DNA from: Monodelphis domestica
Lineage: Eukaryota; Chordata; Mammalia; Didelphimorphia; Didelphidae
Reading direction: 5' to 3'
DNA: 64,000 nt
Assembly (NCBI RefSeq): GCF_027887165.1
Contig: NC_077227.1
Span: 72,041,271 to 72,105,270, forward strand
A program made the translations under genes and the position numbers. The notes beneath the pieces are model-generated. The model worked only from the letters and a program-made list of their open reading frames with translations, was not told the origin of the DNA and did not search any database. Below are positions 19,535-30,789 of the stretch, one piece after another; position 1 is the stretch's first letter; every line of letters starts with the position of its first letter.

Positions 19535-21420
19535 TCTCCATTAGGCCAGGAAGACTGAAATGTCTCCAGCACAATTTCCAGAAACACATCCCACTGGTCC
19601 TTTGGTGCTCTGGCTATCTTGGAGTGCTTTGTTTTCACACTTGGACTAGTCTGTGCTTAAACCTCAGGGAAGGAAAGCTGAGGATTTGCTAAGATTCAAG
19701 AACTCTATTAGGAAACCATAGAACATAGCCCTTTGTGTCTGAGAACTTCACTGCCAGAGGAGTCATTTCCTGTCCTGAGGATGGTGTGGAGCTGCTCCCA
19801 CCACATGGATTTCACGTAAAAGCCCACTCTGAGTCAGAGGTAGGGAGAGGGGCAGTTCTAAGGCCAGGAAGACTTGCCTCTCTTGGAGGCCTCCTTCAAA
19901 GAGCCTGGGAGCCAGCAGGGACTATAATCCCCCATGAGTCCTCCCATCTGTCAGCAGCTATCACTTCTCAGTACCTGACCCTGTGAGAACCAGATCTTTA
20001 CAGAAAAAAAATGTTATTTTATTTTATTTATTTTTTGCTCTGAGCTGTCTAAATTGGCTCAATCAAGACATAGTTTTAGACCAGGCTGGAAAGTAACAAA
20101 CAGAACCTTAACCAGGGAAAGGTAATTGGGTCTTAGTCTCAAGGACAGGAAAATTTTCCCTGAGGCAGAAATTTAAAAGAATGTTGATAAGATTTATCTT
20201 TTTTTTTTTTTTGAGAAAGAAGGTGGGAAGGGATGAAATGTGGTAGCAGGTTAGGGCTGGGTGTGATATGGGGATCCTTGTGACAGGAAGGCAAGAAGAG
20301 TTCTTCCAGAAAAGCAGGGGAGGGGAGAAGGTGAATTAGATGAGATTCAAATGGTCCAACCAAAGCAGGGAGAGGGAGGCCCAGCTTTGAACTTGTCCCT
20401 GGCTCAGCAAACTGTCTAGCTCTGTTACCACCATTCAGGATTTACCTCATAGCGTGATCTTCCCATGGAGACATGAAAACAGGCATTAGGCTACTCAGGT
20501 CCCAGAAGACGTCTGGTCTATTGAAAGGGATATCCTTGATGGAGGGCGAGGCCAGAAAGGGGAGACTGTGCCTCACTTCTTGTGGGATGGTCCTACCTCC
20601 ACAGTTCCCCAAACTATACTAAGTCTTATCCTCCAAAGCTTCTCACATTTTACATCAAATTGATGCCTGGGAGGTGGGCAGAGAGATGGAGATGAAATGT
20701 GGTGAGCCATCTTGTGAGCCAAGAGCAGTTCTTTTCGGGGATCCCAAGTCCTCTGGAATAGGAAGAAGGCTGTCCAAGGAAGGGGAAATGCTTCCTCAAG
20801 CCTAGCAGGGTGTTTTTTTCACATATCAGCATATTCTGCCTTGGGAGAAGGGAGAGGAAGGGATTTGGAGTGTCTTTATGTGGGGCAAACTTGAGGAAAA
20901 AAGGAAGCTCCTCAGGCCATTCTAGGGATAAGAAATGAGAGGGAAGGCTTCTCTGAGATGCTTATAGGTTTATAGATTTAGAACTAAAAGGATCACAATG
21001 GGCATAATTTGTGGGGTTTCTGCCACTTAAGAAAATTCCTACTTAGTCTCAGATGGCAAAGGTAGATAGCCGATGAGGTTCATTCTTTTTCATGGGCCTT
21101 CTTACCTACTTCATCTGTACGGAACTCCATCCATTCAAGCCAAATCAATCTGACAAGTATTTATTGAACAAGGCATTTTGTTTAATCATTACTAGACAGC
21201 GGTTTCAGCTTCCTCCCATTACAGGTAGGCACTGCACTGCTGAGCTGAGATTAGAGGATAAAACAAACAAACCAAAAAGAATCTTCAATAGAATATTAAC
21301 TTATTCTTTTACTGTGATACAAGGGAAAGCTGCCCTTAGGTTGATACTAGTGCTATTGGCAATCTTGCTACTAAACCCATGCAACACTCACAAGAGGAGA
21401 TAGCATTGTATACTCAATCA
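19535..21420. other. Mostly unique DNA
   Basis: About 1.9 kb with no convincing repeat apart from T/A homopolymer-rich patches at 20005-20035 and 20198-20212. The 103-codon frame at 21092-21403 has no family resemblance that I recognise. Confidence 0.45.
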
Positions 21421-21424
21421 TTTC

Positions 21425-21560
21425 CAAACATCCAAGGAATATCTATCATGTGCAAAATAGTCTGCTATTTTTTTAGAGGAGATACAGAGATGAATAAAAC
21501 ATAGCCATGTTCTTTTGGACCTTAGGATCTAAAGAGGAAATGAAATATATTCAGATAGGG
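21425..21560 (-). mobile_element. L2 3'-end fragment, antisense
   Basis: 'aatatctatcatgtgcaaaa' then 'ccatgttcttttggacctta' matches the reversed L2 3' UTR, worn. A MAR1 copy follows immediately. Confidence 0.5.
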
Positions 21561-21800
21561 CAACTAGGTTGTAAAATGGATAGAGCGCTGAGCCTAGAAG
21601 CAAAAAGACTTTCTGTTAACCTGTTTGCCTCAGTTTCCTCATCTCTAACTGGCTGTACTTATTATATGCCATCAGCTCTGAGGTGTATGTGTGTATGTAT
21701 GCCTGTGTATATTATTGGTTTCCAAATGAAATAAGTGTTCTGAAATCTCAAAAGAAATCCTTTGATCAAGTCACAAAGAATCAGACATGACTGAAAAATG
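21561..21800 (+). mobile_element. MAR1-type SINE, sense, with internal foreign or lost segment
   Basis: The head 'gcaactaggttgtaaaatgg' and 'acctgtttgcctcagtttcc' are present, and the tail 'tcacaaagaatcagacatga' closes it. The stretch at about 21655-21735 does not fit MAR1 and includes a TGTATG-rich patch. Confidence 0.65.
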
Positions 21801-21904
21801 AACTAAAAATTAGAGTTATTATTAATAATAATATTACTTTAAATATTTGTATTAAAATAATATTTTAGAAATAATAGTATTATTAAAAATAATAATAACA
21901 TCCA

Positions 21905-22000
21905 TTCCAGGCTCTTTCAGATCAAAGGAGACAATATTTGTAAAATTATTAGCACAGTACCTGGCACTAATGGGCATTATGTAAATGAAAGCTATTATTC
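21905..22000 (+). mobile_element. CORE-SINE 3' end, sense
   Basis: 'gacaatatttgtaaaattat', 'agcacagtacctggcactaa' and 'gtaaatgaaagctattattc' form the 3' terminus of a CORE-SINE. Confidence 0.65.
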
Positions 22001-22002
22001 TC

Positions 22003-22205
22003 TTCTCCCTGAGTTCAAATCTGGTCCTACACATTTACTAGCTGTGTGACCCTGGGTAAATCACTTAACTTTGTTTGCCCCAGTTTTCACATTTGTTAAA
22101 TGAATTGGAGATGGAAATGTCAAATCATTCCAGTATCTTTCCCAGGAAAACTCCAAATGGAGTTATGAAGAGTCGGGCATTTCTACAATGACTAAACAAC
22201 ATTAT
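22003..22205 (+). mobile_element. MAR1-type SINE, 5'-truncated, sense
   Basis: From 'gagttcaaatctggtcctac' through 'gctgtgtgaccctgggtaaa' and 'ttggagatggaaatgtcaaa' to the tail 'gttatgaagagtcgggcatt'. Confidence 0.8.
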
Positions 22206-22660
22206 GTCATTATTACAGATAGCTATAAGTTTGTGTCCCAAGAGAAGGTTAAGGAAAATACTATGAAAGGAGAAATTTGTTACCAGTGGGAGGATTAGGA
22301 AAGACTCCATGGAGGAGGCAGAATTTAAGAGAGATACCTTAAAGAATGCTCGGAATTGTGATGTATGAAGATGCTTGAGGAATTCTAGAAGAGGAGGAAC
22401 AAATATAGAAAAATGGGGAATATTGGAGAACAGCTTGTAGTAGAATATGATTAGAAAGCAGGGAGTGGGAAAGGTGGGGAATGGAAGGGGGCAGTTATAG
22501 AACATGTATTTGGAATGGTAGATTAGAGTCAGAGCTTTGAAAGCATTGAATGCCACACTAAGAAGTTTAGACAATTTTGTAGATAATGACAAGCCATTGA
22601 AACTTTTTTAAGCAGTAGAATGATCTGATTGAAGCTAGCTTTAAGGAGATATGCATCTTG
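22206..22660 (-). mobile_element. L2 LINE fragment, antisense
   Basis: Reversed L2: 'tgaaagcattgaatgccaca', 'atgacaagccattgaaactt' and 'gcagtagaatgatctgattg'. A 155-codon open minus frame here is partly the decayed L2 frame and is not a usable protein. Confidence 0.7.
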
Positions 22661-22723
22661 CTCAGAGTCTATGCTTAATAAATGTTTATCAAATTGAATT
22701 AATCTGACAATAGTGTATAGGCT

Positions 22724-23245
22724 AGTCAGTTAGTTCAGCAATAAGCATTTATTAAGCACTTATTAAAAGCACTATGATAAGCACTAGGGATACACAGATA
22801 GGCAAAAACAAATTCTACCTTAAAGAAAATCACATTCTAATGGAAGAGACAACTTTGAAATAAATAGGTACATGTAAGATATACACAGATGGAGGGCAAT
22901 CTTGGAGGAGAAATGACTAGCAACTGATGGGGACCAGGTTTTAAAGTAATTTGGGGGGTAGCTAAGTGGCTTGGTGGATAGATAGAGCACCAAGTCAGGA
23001 GTGGAGAGAATTCGGTTCAAATCTGGTCTCAGACACTTCCTATCCGTGTGACCCTGAGAAAGCCACTTAACCCCATTTGCCTACCCCTTGACCTTTTGTC
23101 TTAGAGTTGTTACTAGGTCAGAATGTAAGGATTTAAAAAAAAGTTGTCTTGAGGAAGGAAGGCAGGTAAACCAAGAGCCAGAAGGGAGAGGAGCATTGCA
23201 TTCCAGAATGGGGATTAGCAAGTCAGTGCAAGTCATATAGACCAG
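22724..23245 (-). mobile_element. L2 LINE 3' region, antisense, carrying a SINE1
   Basis: 'gcatttattaagcacttatt', 'agcactagggatacacagat' and 'aaatcacattctaatggaag' start the reversed L2. A SINE1 interrupts at about 22950-23142. The L2 order then continues with 'ggagaggagcattgcattcc'. Confidence 0.75.
22955..23142 (+). mobile_element. SINE1_MD-type SINE inside L2, sense
   Basis: Head 'ggtagctaagtggcttggtg', B-box-like 'ggttcaaatctggtctcag', 'ccttgaccttttgtcttaga', and an A-rich tail near 23130-23142. Confidence 0.8.
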
Positions 23246-23329
23246 GAGTTGGAGGACAGGATGGAGGTGGGAAAGAAAGACAGAAAATTCATTTACAGAC
23301 TATTGTCATAGAGAAGGTGAAACCATACT

Positions 23330-23490
23330 GTCCTCATTTGGAAGCCCCTTTCCCGACTTCTACATGAACCTAAATCTTACTCACACTTTAAAGATCAATT
23401 CAAGATTTACCCCCTCTAAGAAGCCCTTCCTAATAGTATCCTTCCCTTACTTTGAACCTTTTTATGTATTTATATATGATGTTGGATAGA
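23330..23490 (+). mobile_element. L2-like 3' UTR fragment, sense
   Basis: 'aaagatcaattcaagattta' then 'aagcccttcctaatagtatc' resembles the L2 region just after the ORF. Weak but ordered. Confidence 0.4.
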
Positions 23491-23639
23491 AATATTCTGT
23501 TGGTTTCAATGAGTCAGCCTTTGAATTCCAAATAGATTCTAAGTTTTCCATGGAGATCTTGAGACACTTTCTATCTACCAGAGAGTCCACAATTGTGCAT
23601 GGCAACAGAGACTATTTAATGAATGTTCCCTTAAGAATC

Positions 23640-24175
23640 AATACTCAGTTAATGGAGCTCCCTTCTTTCACTTCCTACCCATTAATTTGGAAAGGAGTTG
23701 ATTGAATTTGTGCCATCATAGACTCCATTTTCAGCACCAGGCTCCAAAGGGAAGCAGAGATGTGGCTTTTAATGAATACTAATAGCAAGGTGTGGCTAAG
23801 TTTCAACACTCACCATTATCATTGCCATCATCTTGCCATGTTGAGCACTTAATAAATGCTTATACATTAACTGATTCATTGACTCCTATTCAGGTCCATA
23901 GACTGAGGCATATTCCCACTTTCTTCTATATTCAGCATCTTTACCAGCTCCACATACACAGAAGGTAGGGAGGGGAATCAAATGTTTTATGAGAAACATT
24001 TGCCTTATAAAAATAAAGTTTTAGTGAAGGTAACTATTTCCATGATCTTAGCCTAAAATATCATTGTAGGGATAAAGAATGGCTTTGTTTGTCAAGACTG
24101 CTGCCCATAGCCATATATATGAGTTGACTCTGACATATTGCTTCTTGGTCTTCATGTCAGTCTGTGCTGAGGATC
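23640..24175. other. Mostly unique DNA
   Basis: Only a short L2-like terminus near 23835-23880 ('gagcacttaataaatgctta') is recognisable. Confidence 0.4.
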
Positions 24176-24179
24176 TGAG

Positions 24180-24370
24180 AAGGAAAAGTATAGAGAGAAT
24201 GCTGAACTGTAAATGGATAATTCTGACCTTCCATTTCTGAAACTTAACACCCATGTGGCCATGGACAAGTCAATTAATTTCTCTGAATCTCAGTTTATTC
24301 ATCTGTAAAGTGGGAGTTTTAGTGTTTGCACTACCCCTGCCTCACAGATTTATTATGATTTATCAGTGAG
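24180..24370 (+). mobile_element. MIR-like SINE, sense
   Basis: 'catgtggccatggacaagtc', 'tctcagtttattcatctgta' and 'aagtgggagttttagtgttt' follow the sense MIR order. Confidence 0.65.
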
Positions 24371-24479
24371 CAAGCCCAAAGGATAAGGCACTACCTGGGG
24401 GAAGAGGGGGAGAGTAGTTGATGACTTTTTGAATAAAATGTAGATGACTCATTTGCAGAGGATATTAAATATATCGGGG

Positions 24480-24675
24480 GAAGGGAGTACAGCTAGATAG
24501 CTCATTGGATGGAAATGAGAGGTCTTGGGTTCAAATCTGGCCTCAGATAGCTCCTACCTGTGTGACCCTGGGAAAGTAATTTGACTTCCATTCCCTAGCC
24601 CTCACCTCTCTTCTGCTTTGGAATACTTAGTATCAATTCTAATACAGAAGGTAAAGGTTTACAAGAAAAGAAAAG
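24480..24675 (+). mobile_element. SINE1_MD-type SINE, sense
   Basis: Head 'gtacagctagatagctcatt', 'gggttcaaatctggcctcag', 'tacctgtgtgaccctgggaa', 'ctcacctctcttctgctttg', then an A/G-rich tail. Confidence 0.8.
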
Positions 24676-24679
24676 ATGC

Positions 24680-26470
24680 TGGGAGAAAGTAAGAAGGAAA
24701 AAGATGGGGTATGCCACAGTGGAAGAAGCAAGAACTAGACCCTCATGTTAGAAGGTGGAAACAGAACAAGTATAGAAACTCTCATAAGCATGAGTCATCT
24801 CATGACCTTGAATCACAGGGAAACTAGAACAAATGACCAGTGCTGGGTATAAGCTTATCCCCTATGGATTGGCGCCTTGGAGAAAATGCTGGTTACTCTG
24901 GTAATAGCTCAGATGACTGGTGGAAATCAGCAACTATTGGCCATACCTATTCCCATTTTTCCCCAATGAATCACCCTGTTGTAATTGTTTTGCATATTGT
25001 GATCTGCTGAAATATCAGAAAGTGGTATACTAGGTCATGATGTCAGTGCCCAATCGATCTATCCTTGAGGTAATGCATACCAAATTGTGTTTCTCGTAGT
25101 AAGTCATGGCTGTCAGAGAGTGGTACAAGAACCTCTACTATAGCTGGGACAAATGCCAAGGAAGGATGCAAACAAAGGTTCCAAATGAAGCTGTCAGTCT
25201 GTTAGTCACTGACTCTGGCTGTTGACTTACAGACTTCCCCAAATGCCTAGTCAGAAGTGAAGGAAGTATCCTCTATGGGTTATAACAGGAAACTCAATCA
25301 TTATCAGTAGATCAAGTATGGTTATAATCAACTGAAGATATGTCATTTTTATTGAGCAAATAGTACTGCCCTTTTATTTGGAAATGAACATATAGCAGAG
25401 CTCTAGGTCTATTTTCTTTGGGTCTATCAGTGGTTTACAACTTTTCTAACATCATTAGCATGTGTTTAAAGGTATCTTCTGCCTACTGCATCTGTCTAGA
25501 CATCCTGATTTTACACAAAGGTCCGAACATAATGGATGCCCATGTTTTTCACATTTACTTTACGTTTAGGAAGCAAGAGGTTATAGAACTGACCCAAGAA
25601 AACAGGTTCAGAAATTGTTACCTTATAATCTTCACATTACCCACTTCCCATCAGGTATGTGTGACAGGACACAGCCATAGACTGACCAGCCCCAGCTCCA
25701 TGGAAAAGGAGGCACAGCATGCTCAGGTGTACTGCTAAAACTTACTGAAGATTCCTGAATAGAGAATGTGATTACATTCTCTGATGGGATGTGAGTGGCA
25801 TCACTTACGTGATTGTGTAGCCTGTCAGCTCACAGCCACATCTGCTTCTTTTACTACTCCTAGCCTGCATTGAAAATCAGAGCATCCTTCAACCCTCCAA
25901 TGATTTTTTCATGTTACTAATCTATTTGCATTGTAAAAAGAACCAAGAAGAAAGAATTTTGCATTTCAGTTTCTCATTCCAGACAAATCATTGATGTCTC
26001 AATAGAGAAGAGACAGACAGAGCAACTTCAAATTACCATGAATTGTAATAGAGATTACAATTATAACCCTGATGAATAAATGGTAAGTCATCCATGAATC
26101 CAAGTTCTGTTCTTATTCCCTCTCGCTTCTTATTTTCTCCCTCTCTTCATATATTATATATATGACTAATAAATATGTAAATATCTACATAGGAACTCCC
26201 ATTTGGAGGAGGAAGCCACAGAGAAAAAGGTAGAAAAGTAGTCTGGGGAATCAGGAACTGAGTCAAGTTAGAAGTCTGTAAGATCAGGGAAGGGAAGTTG
26301 CTAATGAGGTGAGACAAAACTAATAAGGTGAGAGCTGAATCTGGATACTACTGTGGAGTTGGAGAACTTCTTAGACAGTTGCTACAGTAGCACTCTATTG
26401 GAGTTTGTCTCAAGAGTTACTTAATGAAAATGACAGAGTAAGGATCCTGTTTCCAGAAAGAATTTCCTCA
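24680..26470. other. Unique DNA, ~1.8 kb
   Basis: No recognised repeat. A 106-codon frame at 25418-25738 has no family resemblance. A short perfect palindrome lies at 25761-25782. Confidence 0.45.
25761..25782. repeat. 9-bp perfect inverted repeat, 4-nt loop
   Basis: AGAGAATGT, spacer GATT, ACATTCTCT. Could form a small hairpin or a dyad site; no function can be read from sequence alone. Confidence 0.8.
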
Positions 26471-26530
26471 CAGGATTTAGATATGGAAAGGATCTTAGAA
26501 ATCTAGAAAAGACCTTAGAGACCATTTAGT
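26470..26530 (-). mobile_element. MIR-like SINE 3' end, antisense, target of a MITE
   Basis: 'agaccttagagaccatttag' is the start of a reversed MIR-like element. It stops where the MITE begins. Confidence 0.45.
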
Positions 26531-26738
26531 CTAAGGGTTCTTAATCTTTTTTGTTATTATGGTCTCGTTTGGCAGTGTCTGGTGAAGCCTAGGGACTCCT
26601 TAGAGCAATGTTGTTTTAAGTTCCTAAAATAAAATACATGTGATTACAAAGGAAACCAATTATAATGAAATATAGTTATTAAAATAGTTTTTAAAAATAA
26701 AACAAACAAGGTCATAGACCCCAACTTAAGAACAATAG
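26531..26738. mobile_element. hAT-like non-autonomous DNA transposon (MITE)
   Basis: Ends CTAAGGGTTCTTAA at 26531-26544 and, inverted, TTAAGAACAATAG at 26726-26738. Inside the left end is the 'tggtctcgtttggcagtgtc' block; inside the right end is 'ggtcatagaccccaactt'. The GGTTCTTAA-type ends and the internal order match an old mammalian non-autonomous element I remember as hAT-related. Flanking 8-mers match only partly. Internally A-rich, no ORF. Confidence 0.6.
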
Positions 26739-26909
26739 ATCTAAAAATTATTTTAACATGTTGGAATAGTTAGCCAAAGTTAATGTAATGAAAACCAAGT
26801 TAACTATTTAAGTACAGGATTTTGAAGAAATGGCTAAGAAAAGTTAGGGAATCTTGTAGATCACAAACTCAATTATGCATAAATAGTGAAATGTGGCAGT
26901 TAAAAACAC

Positions 26910-27142
26910 TTTTTATTGTTCAGTCTTTCAGTTGTGTCCAATTTTTCATGACCCAGTAGATGGTATTAACCATGGGAATGGCTTGGTAAAGATACTGGGC
27001 AGGTTTGCCATTTCCTCCTCCAGAGGATTAAGGTGATCAAATGCCTTAATCAGTGCTACACAGTATTTAAGGATGAATTTGAACTTGTCTTCTTGACTCC
27101 AGGTCCAGGGCTCTATTCACTAGCCATCTAGCTGCCTCAATG
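26910..27142 (-). mobile_element. MAR1-type SINE, antisense
   Basis: The reverse complement reads 'ttgaggcagctagatggcta', then 'ctggacctggagtcaagaag', 'gaggaggaaatggcaaacct' and the tail 'gggtcatgaaaaattggaca'. Confidence 0.75.
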
Positions 27143-27389
27143 AGACCGTAGGCTGCATTAATTAGAATTACACTAGCCACATCAAGGGAAGTAATGATTA
27201 CCCTGAACTCTAACCTGATTGGACCATATGTGATTGAAGACATTGAGGCCAAGAGAAGTAGTTAAATTAATGATTTTTTATTAAATTAATGGGTGAACTA
27301 AAGGATAGATGACATATCTAATGAGAGAATAAGGGTTTATTAAGTGACATTTCCAAGATTGCACATTGATCCAGAAATCCCTTGGCTTC

Positions 27390-27735
27390 TTTGCCCTCCA
27401 TCTCCCTGTTCCATAATTCTCACCCTTATATCAATCTTATGCTTCCCTGATTTTCTTCAGATTCCAGCTAAAATCTTATTTTTTGTAAAAAGGCTTTTCC
27501 AATCCCCCTTAATGCTAGTGTCTTCCTTCTAACAGTTATCTCCAAATTATCTAGTCCTAATCTTTTGTGTACATTGTTGTTTTGTTATCTCACCCATTTG
27601 ACCACAAATTTTTTGAAGCAGGGGCTGTTTTTCTTGTTTTTTTCCTGTTTGTTTTTTGCTTTTCTTTCTAGTCTCATAGCTTAATACAGTACTTGGCATG
27701 TAGTTAAAGCCTTATAAATGCTTTTGGGTATTTTT
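27390..27735 (+). mobile_element. L2 LINE 3' UTR, sense
   Basis: 'cttcagattccagctaaaat', 'aaaaggcttttccaatcccc' and 'gaagcaggggctgtttttct', ending 'ccttataaatgcttttgg'. This is the full L2 3' UTR order. Confidence 0.75.
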
Positions 27736-27739
27736 TGTT

Positions 27740-28195
27740 TGCTTCATTTTTCATTTTTTCTAGGTTTCATGTCAATATAATTTTTAATATTCATTTTCTG
27801 TCATTTGCAATCTTTCCTCTCTCCTTCACCCTTTCTTCTTCCCTGAGATGACAGGTAATGGGATTTAGTTTGCATATGTGTTATTATTCCATACATACTT
27901 CTATGTTCATCATTTTGTGAAAGAAGGCACATATTGCTTACATTAGAGAAAAATTTGTACCGGAAATAAAGTGAAGACTGGTAGGCGTCTATCTGTATTC
28001 AGGCTCCATCAGTTCCTTCTATTATGGTGGATAGTCTTTCATCATGAGTTTCTTGAAGTTGTCCTAGGAGTTGTCCTATTATTGCTGATAATAGTTGTCA
28101 TTCACAGTTGATCATTGCATTTTATGGCTGTTATTGTGTATAACTTTCTCCTGTTTCTGCTCATTTAACTTTTCATCACTCCATATAAATACTTG
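27740..28195 (-). mobile_element. Old L1-lineage LINE, 3' part, antisense
   Basis: T-rich 5' side (reverse of an A-rich end), then 'ttattattccatacatactt', 'gctgataatagttgtcattc' and 'ttctcctgtttctgctcatt'. The last is the reversed C-terminal ORF2 region also seen in the larger L1 copies here. Confidence 0.6.
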
Positions 28196-28370
28196 TTGAC
28201 TTGACACAGAGCCAGTCTTAGAAACTACAGAGTCAGAATTTGAACCCACAATCCTCTGAATCCAAAACCAGTACTTTTTCCAATGACTGTTTTACAAAGC
28301 AATTTTCTGGTGGTTAGCATAGTACTTGATGCACCCTAAGAGTTTAATAAATATTTATTAATTAATTTAC
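28196..28370. mobile_element. MIR-like antisense scrap followed by L2 3' end (sense)
   Basis: 28196-28290 shows 'gtcagaatttgaacccacaa' (reversed MIR). 28300-28370 shows 'agagtttaataaatatttat' (L2-type end). Confidence 0.5.
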
Positions 28371-28569
28371 TGATGTACTATCCTGGGATGATGTATAGTA
28401 CTTTGGATGAACTGACTTCAGTGAATTGCTCAGCCCCAGTAACCAAAAGTAGAATTTGAACAATGATGGGTGGGTGATAAGAATGTTTCTGTATAAAAGT
28501 CAGATGAGTAAGAATGCTGAACATGAGTTCGGTCTATTTTACAGTACATATTAGAACAGTCTTCCTTAT

Positions 28570-28796
28570 TCCTTGTTGTTGTTGAATCATTTTAGTTGTG
28601 CCCATTCCTTCACGACTCCATTTTTGGTTTTCTAGGCAAAGGTACTAGAGTGGTTTTCCATCTCCTTCTTCAGCTCATTTTTATATATGAGGAAACTGAA
28701 GCAAAAGGGGTAAGTGACTTGTCTGAGTCTAGATTTGAATTGGGGTCTTCCTAAACTGGACACTTTATCCACTGCACCACCTAGCTACTCTTGAGA
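28570..28796 (-). mobile_element. MAR1-related SINE, antisense
   Basis: Reversed tail 'ttgttgttgttgaatcattt' and 'gtgcccattccttcacgact', middle 'ttttccatctccttcttcag', reversed head 'atccactgcaccacctagct'. Confidence 0.75.
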
Positions 28797-28869
28797 GAAT
28801 AGAATTACAAGGCTGGATAACCACCTGCCAGAAAAGTTATGGGTGGGATTTCTCCACTGGATGAGAAGT

Positions 28870-29057
28870 TGTTATAAATTATTAATCAATACTAAGTCTC
28901 AGTTCTGAGGCAGAAGAAAGGTGAGGGATAGGCAACTGGGGTTAAGTGAATTGCCCTGGGTCACACAGCTATGTAGTGTCTTGGGCCAGATTTGAACCCA
29001 GAAACTCCCATCTACAGACCTGACTCTCCATCCACTGAGCCACCTATAGTTCCTATA
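28870..29057 (-). mobile_element. SINE1_MD-type SINE, antisense
   Basis: 'gaggcagaagaaaggtgagg', 'gccctgggtcacacagctat' and reversed head 'ctctccatccactgagccac'. Confidence 0.85.
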
Positions 29058-29079
29058 GAATCCCTTTTAATTATTAGGT

Positions 29080-29460
29080 TATCTGATATTTAGCTGTGCT
29101 ATAAAGATATAATTAATGGATTTGAAATCGAAGACCTGAATTCTTATCCTGGTTCATCTGCTTTCTACATATGTGCCCTTAACCAGTTCTTTCCCCATTT
29201 TCAAATATGCTTCCTTCATAAAATGAATGAGTTGGACCATATGAGTCTTAACCTCCTGTCCAGCTCTAAATCTTTATGATGTATGGTGGAAAATGTAGTG
29301 CATTTGGAGACAGGAGATACAGGCCCAAGTCCGAGCTCTGCTACTTACCCACTTGGTGACCTGTAAACAAGGTACTATACCTTTTGGAACTCAATTTCCT
29401 TATCTGGAAAAATGCAGAAGTTGTACTAGGTTATCTCTAAAATTTCAGATTTGAAGACTT
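29080..29460 (+). mobile_element. Two successive MIR-like CORE-SINEs, sense
   Basis: The first (29080-29280) ends with 'aacctcctgtccagctctaa'. The second (29282-29460) has 'aggtactataccttttggaa' and 'gtactaggttatctctaaaa'. Both end in the SINE tail type 'ctctaaatct', so they are separate copies. Confidence 0.55.
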
Positions 29461-29650
29461 TTTCTTTGTGCCACAGTTATAGATAATGGAATAGCAAGCC
29501 CCATTTCTGCACCCTGTACACAAGATCCAAGTTATTAGTTTAATAGTTTGGTCTGGAACTTTGATGGTCAGCTTAGCCTTAGATGATGAAGTCCTGGAAA
29601 ATTTTCCTCTTGATCAAAAAAAATGTTTACAATTACTGCCATGGATGGAG

Positions 29651-29676
29651 GATATATATATATATATATATATATG
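29651..29676. repeat. (TA)n microsatellite
   Basis: About 13 TA units with one GA start. Confidence 0.85.
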
Positions 29677-29809
29677 GTTGTACCAGGTATTGAGGGAAAA
29701 TGTTAAAAGAACCTTTATCTTTAATATGATTCATCATGCTGGGTAGAAGGTTGGGATTCTCATTTTATGGGAGATTTAGAAATCTGACAGCTTCTGTTTG
29801 AGAATAACT

Positions 29810-29895
29810 AAATTATGAGATCCTTAAAGGCTGAGATCACATCTTATTTATCTTTGTATTTCCTGCAGTACCTAGCACAGTGCTTAAAGGAGTAT
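29810..29895 (+). mobile_element. L2 3'-end fragment, sense
   Basis: 'gagatccttaaaggctgaga' and 'cctagcacagtgcttaaagg' match the L2 3' terminus. Confidence 0.6.
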
Positions 29896-29899
29896 GCAG

Positions 29900-30335
29900 T
29901 CTATTAGGAGCACAAAAAAATCCCACAGATAAATATATGCACATAAATGAATGAATAGAATCACACTTACAGGAATGGTCAGTTGGGTTTGGTTGGGTTT
30001 CTCCCACACACCCCCAGCCCCCATAGGGATGACAAATCACTTGCAGTGAGATAATAACACAATCCTGACTTAATTTGTCTTTTTGGAGATGCAAAATATT
30101 ACAATCCTGTTAGAGAAAAGACCAATGGTGCTCAGTTTGCTAACTACACTCAATCAGCTCTGCACCTAAGACTGTGAGACAAGACTACTATAAATACATA
30201 TAAACCATCCTTGTGTTGCAGCCGAACCTTTGGCTCACAGTTTATATTCCCTCCGGATAAAATGAGAGTTAGATACAGTTTTGAATGATTACTATACATA
30301 TAACATAGAATCTCCCAAGAGAACTCTAGGCAATT
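29900..30335. other. No recognisable feature
   Basis: Unique-looking DNA. Minus-strand open frames here (85 and 76 codons) show no recognisable domain. Confidence 0.4.
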
Positions 30336-30339
30336 TGCA

Positions 30340-30475
30340 GAAAAGAAAACACTTCGATGCTTTTGAAAAGAATAAAGCATTTTAGAGAGATCAATTTTGG
30401 CTGCAAGAGAAGTTTTCCAGAATTTTTTTGTTGTAAAAAATTAGATTCCATTCTGCATTATTCCATCCCCTTCCA
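30340..30475 (+). repeat. Diverged direct repeat, copy 1
   Basis: Core 'gagatcaattttggctgcaa', 'agttttccagaattttt' and 'aaaaattagattccattc' aligns with 30790-30915 at roughly 75-80% identity. Similarity appears to begin near ACACTTCGATG in copy 1. Confidence 0.65.
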
Positions 30476-30484
30476 TTTGATTTA

Positions 30485-30620
30485 ATTTTATTCAACACAT
30501 ACACTTATTACATGCCAACCAGGCAGAGAATTGTGCTAGGTGCTGGGGATATACAACTTAGATAGGCTTAGACAAGAAACCAGCCTCATGGAGCCTTCAG
30601 TATAGTGTATGGGGCTACTT
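30485..30620 (-). mobile_element. L2 3'-end fragment, antisense
   Basis: 'acacttattacatgccaacc' and 'tgtgctaggtgctggggata' are the reversed L2 end. It lies between the two direct-repeat copies. Confidence 0.6.
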
Positions 30621-30789
30621 TATATAATTAGAAACAACCCTTAAATCTGTAAGAGAAGGAACTGCTACATGATGACCCAGAGACAATTGGAGGGTGGTTG
30701 CTTCCCTACAGCGATTGGGTGGGTCAACATCAGCATCCATTTGTTGTAGGAACAGCTTCTCCAATAATGGAAAAAAAAAAGACAGAAAT

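Noticed and set aside
22125-22592. 155-codon minus-strand frame
   Set aside because: Lies in a decayed antisense L2 and a MAR1 edge; crosses the repeat boundary and shows no intact RT motif.
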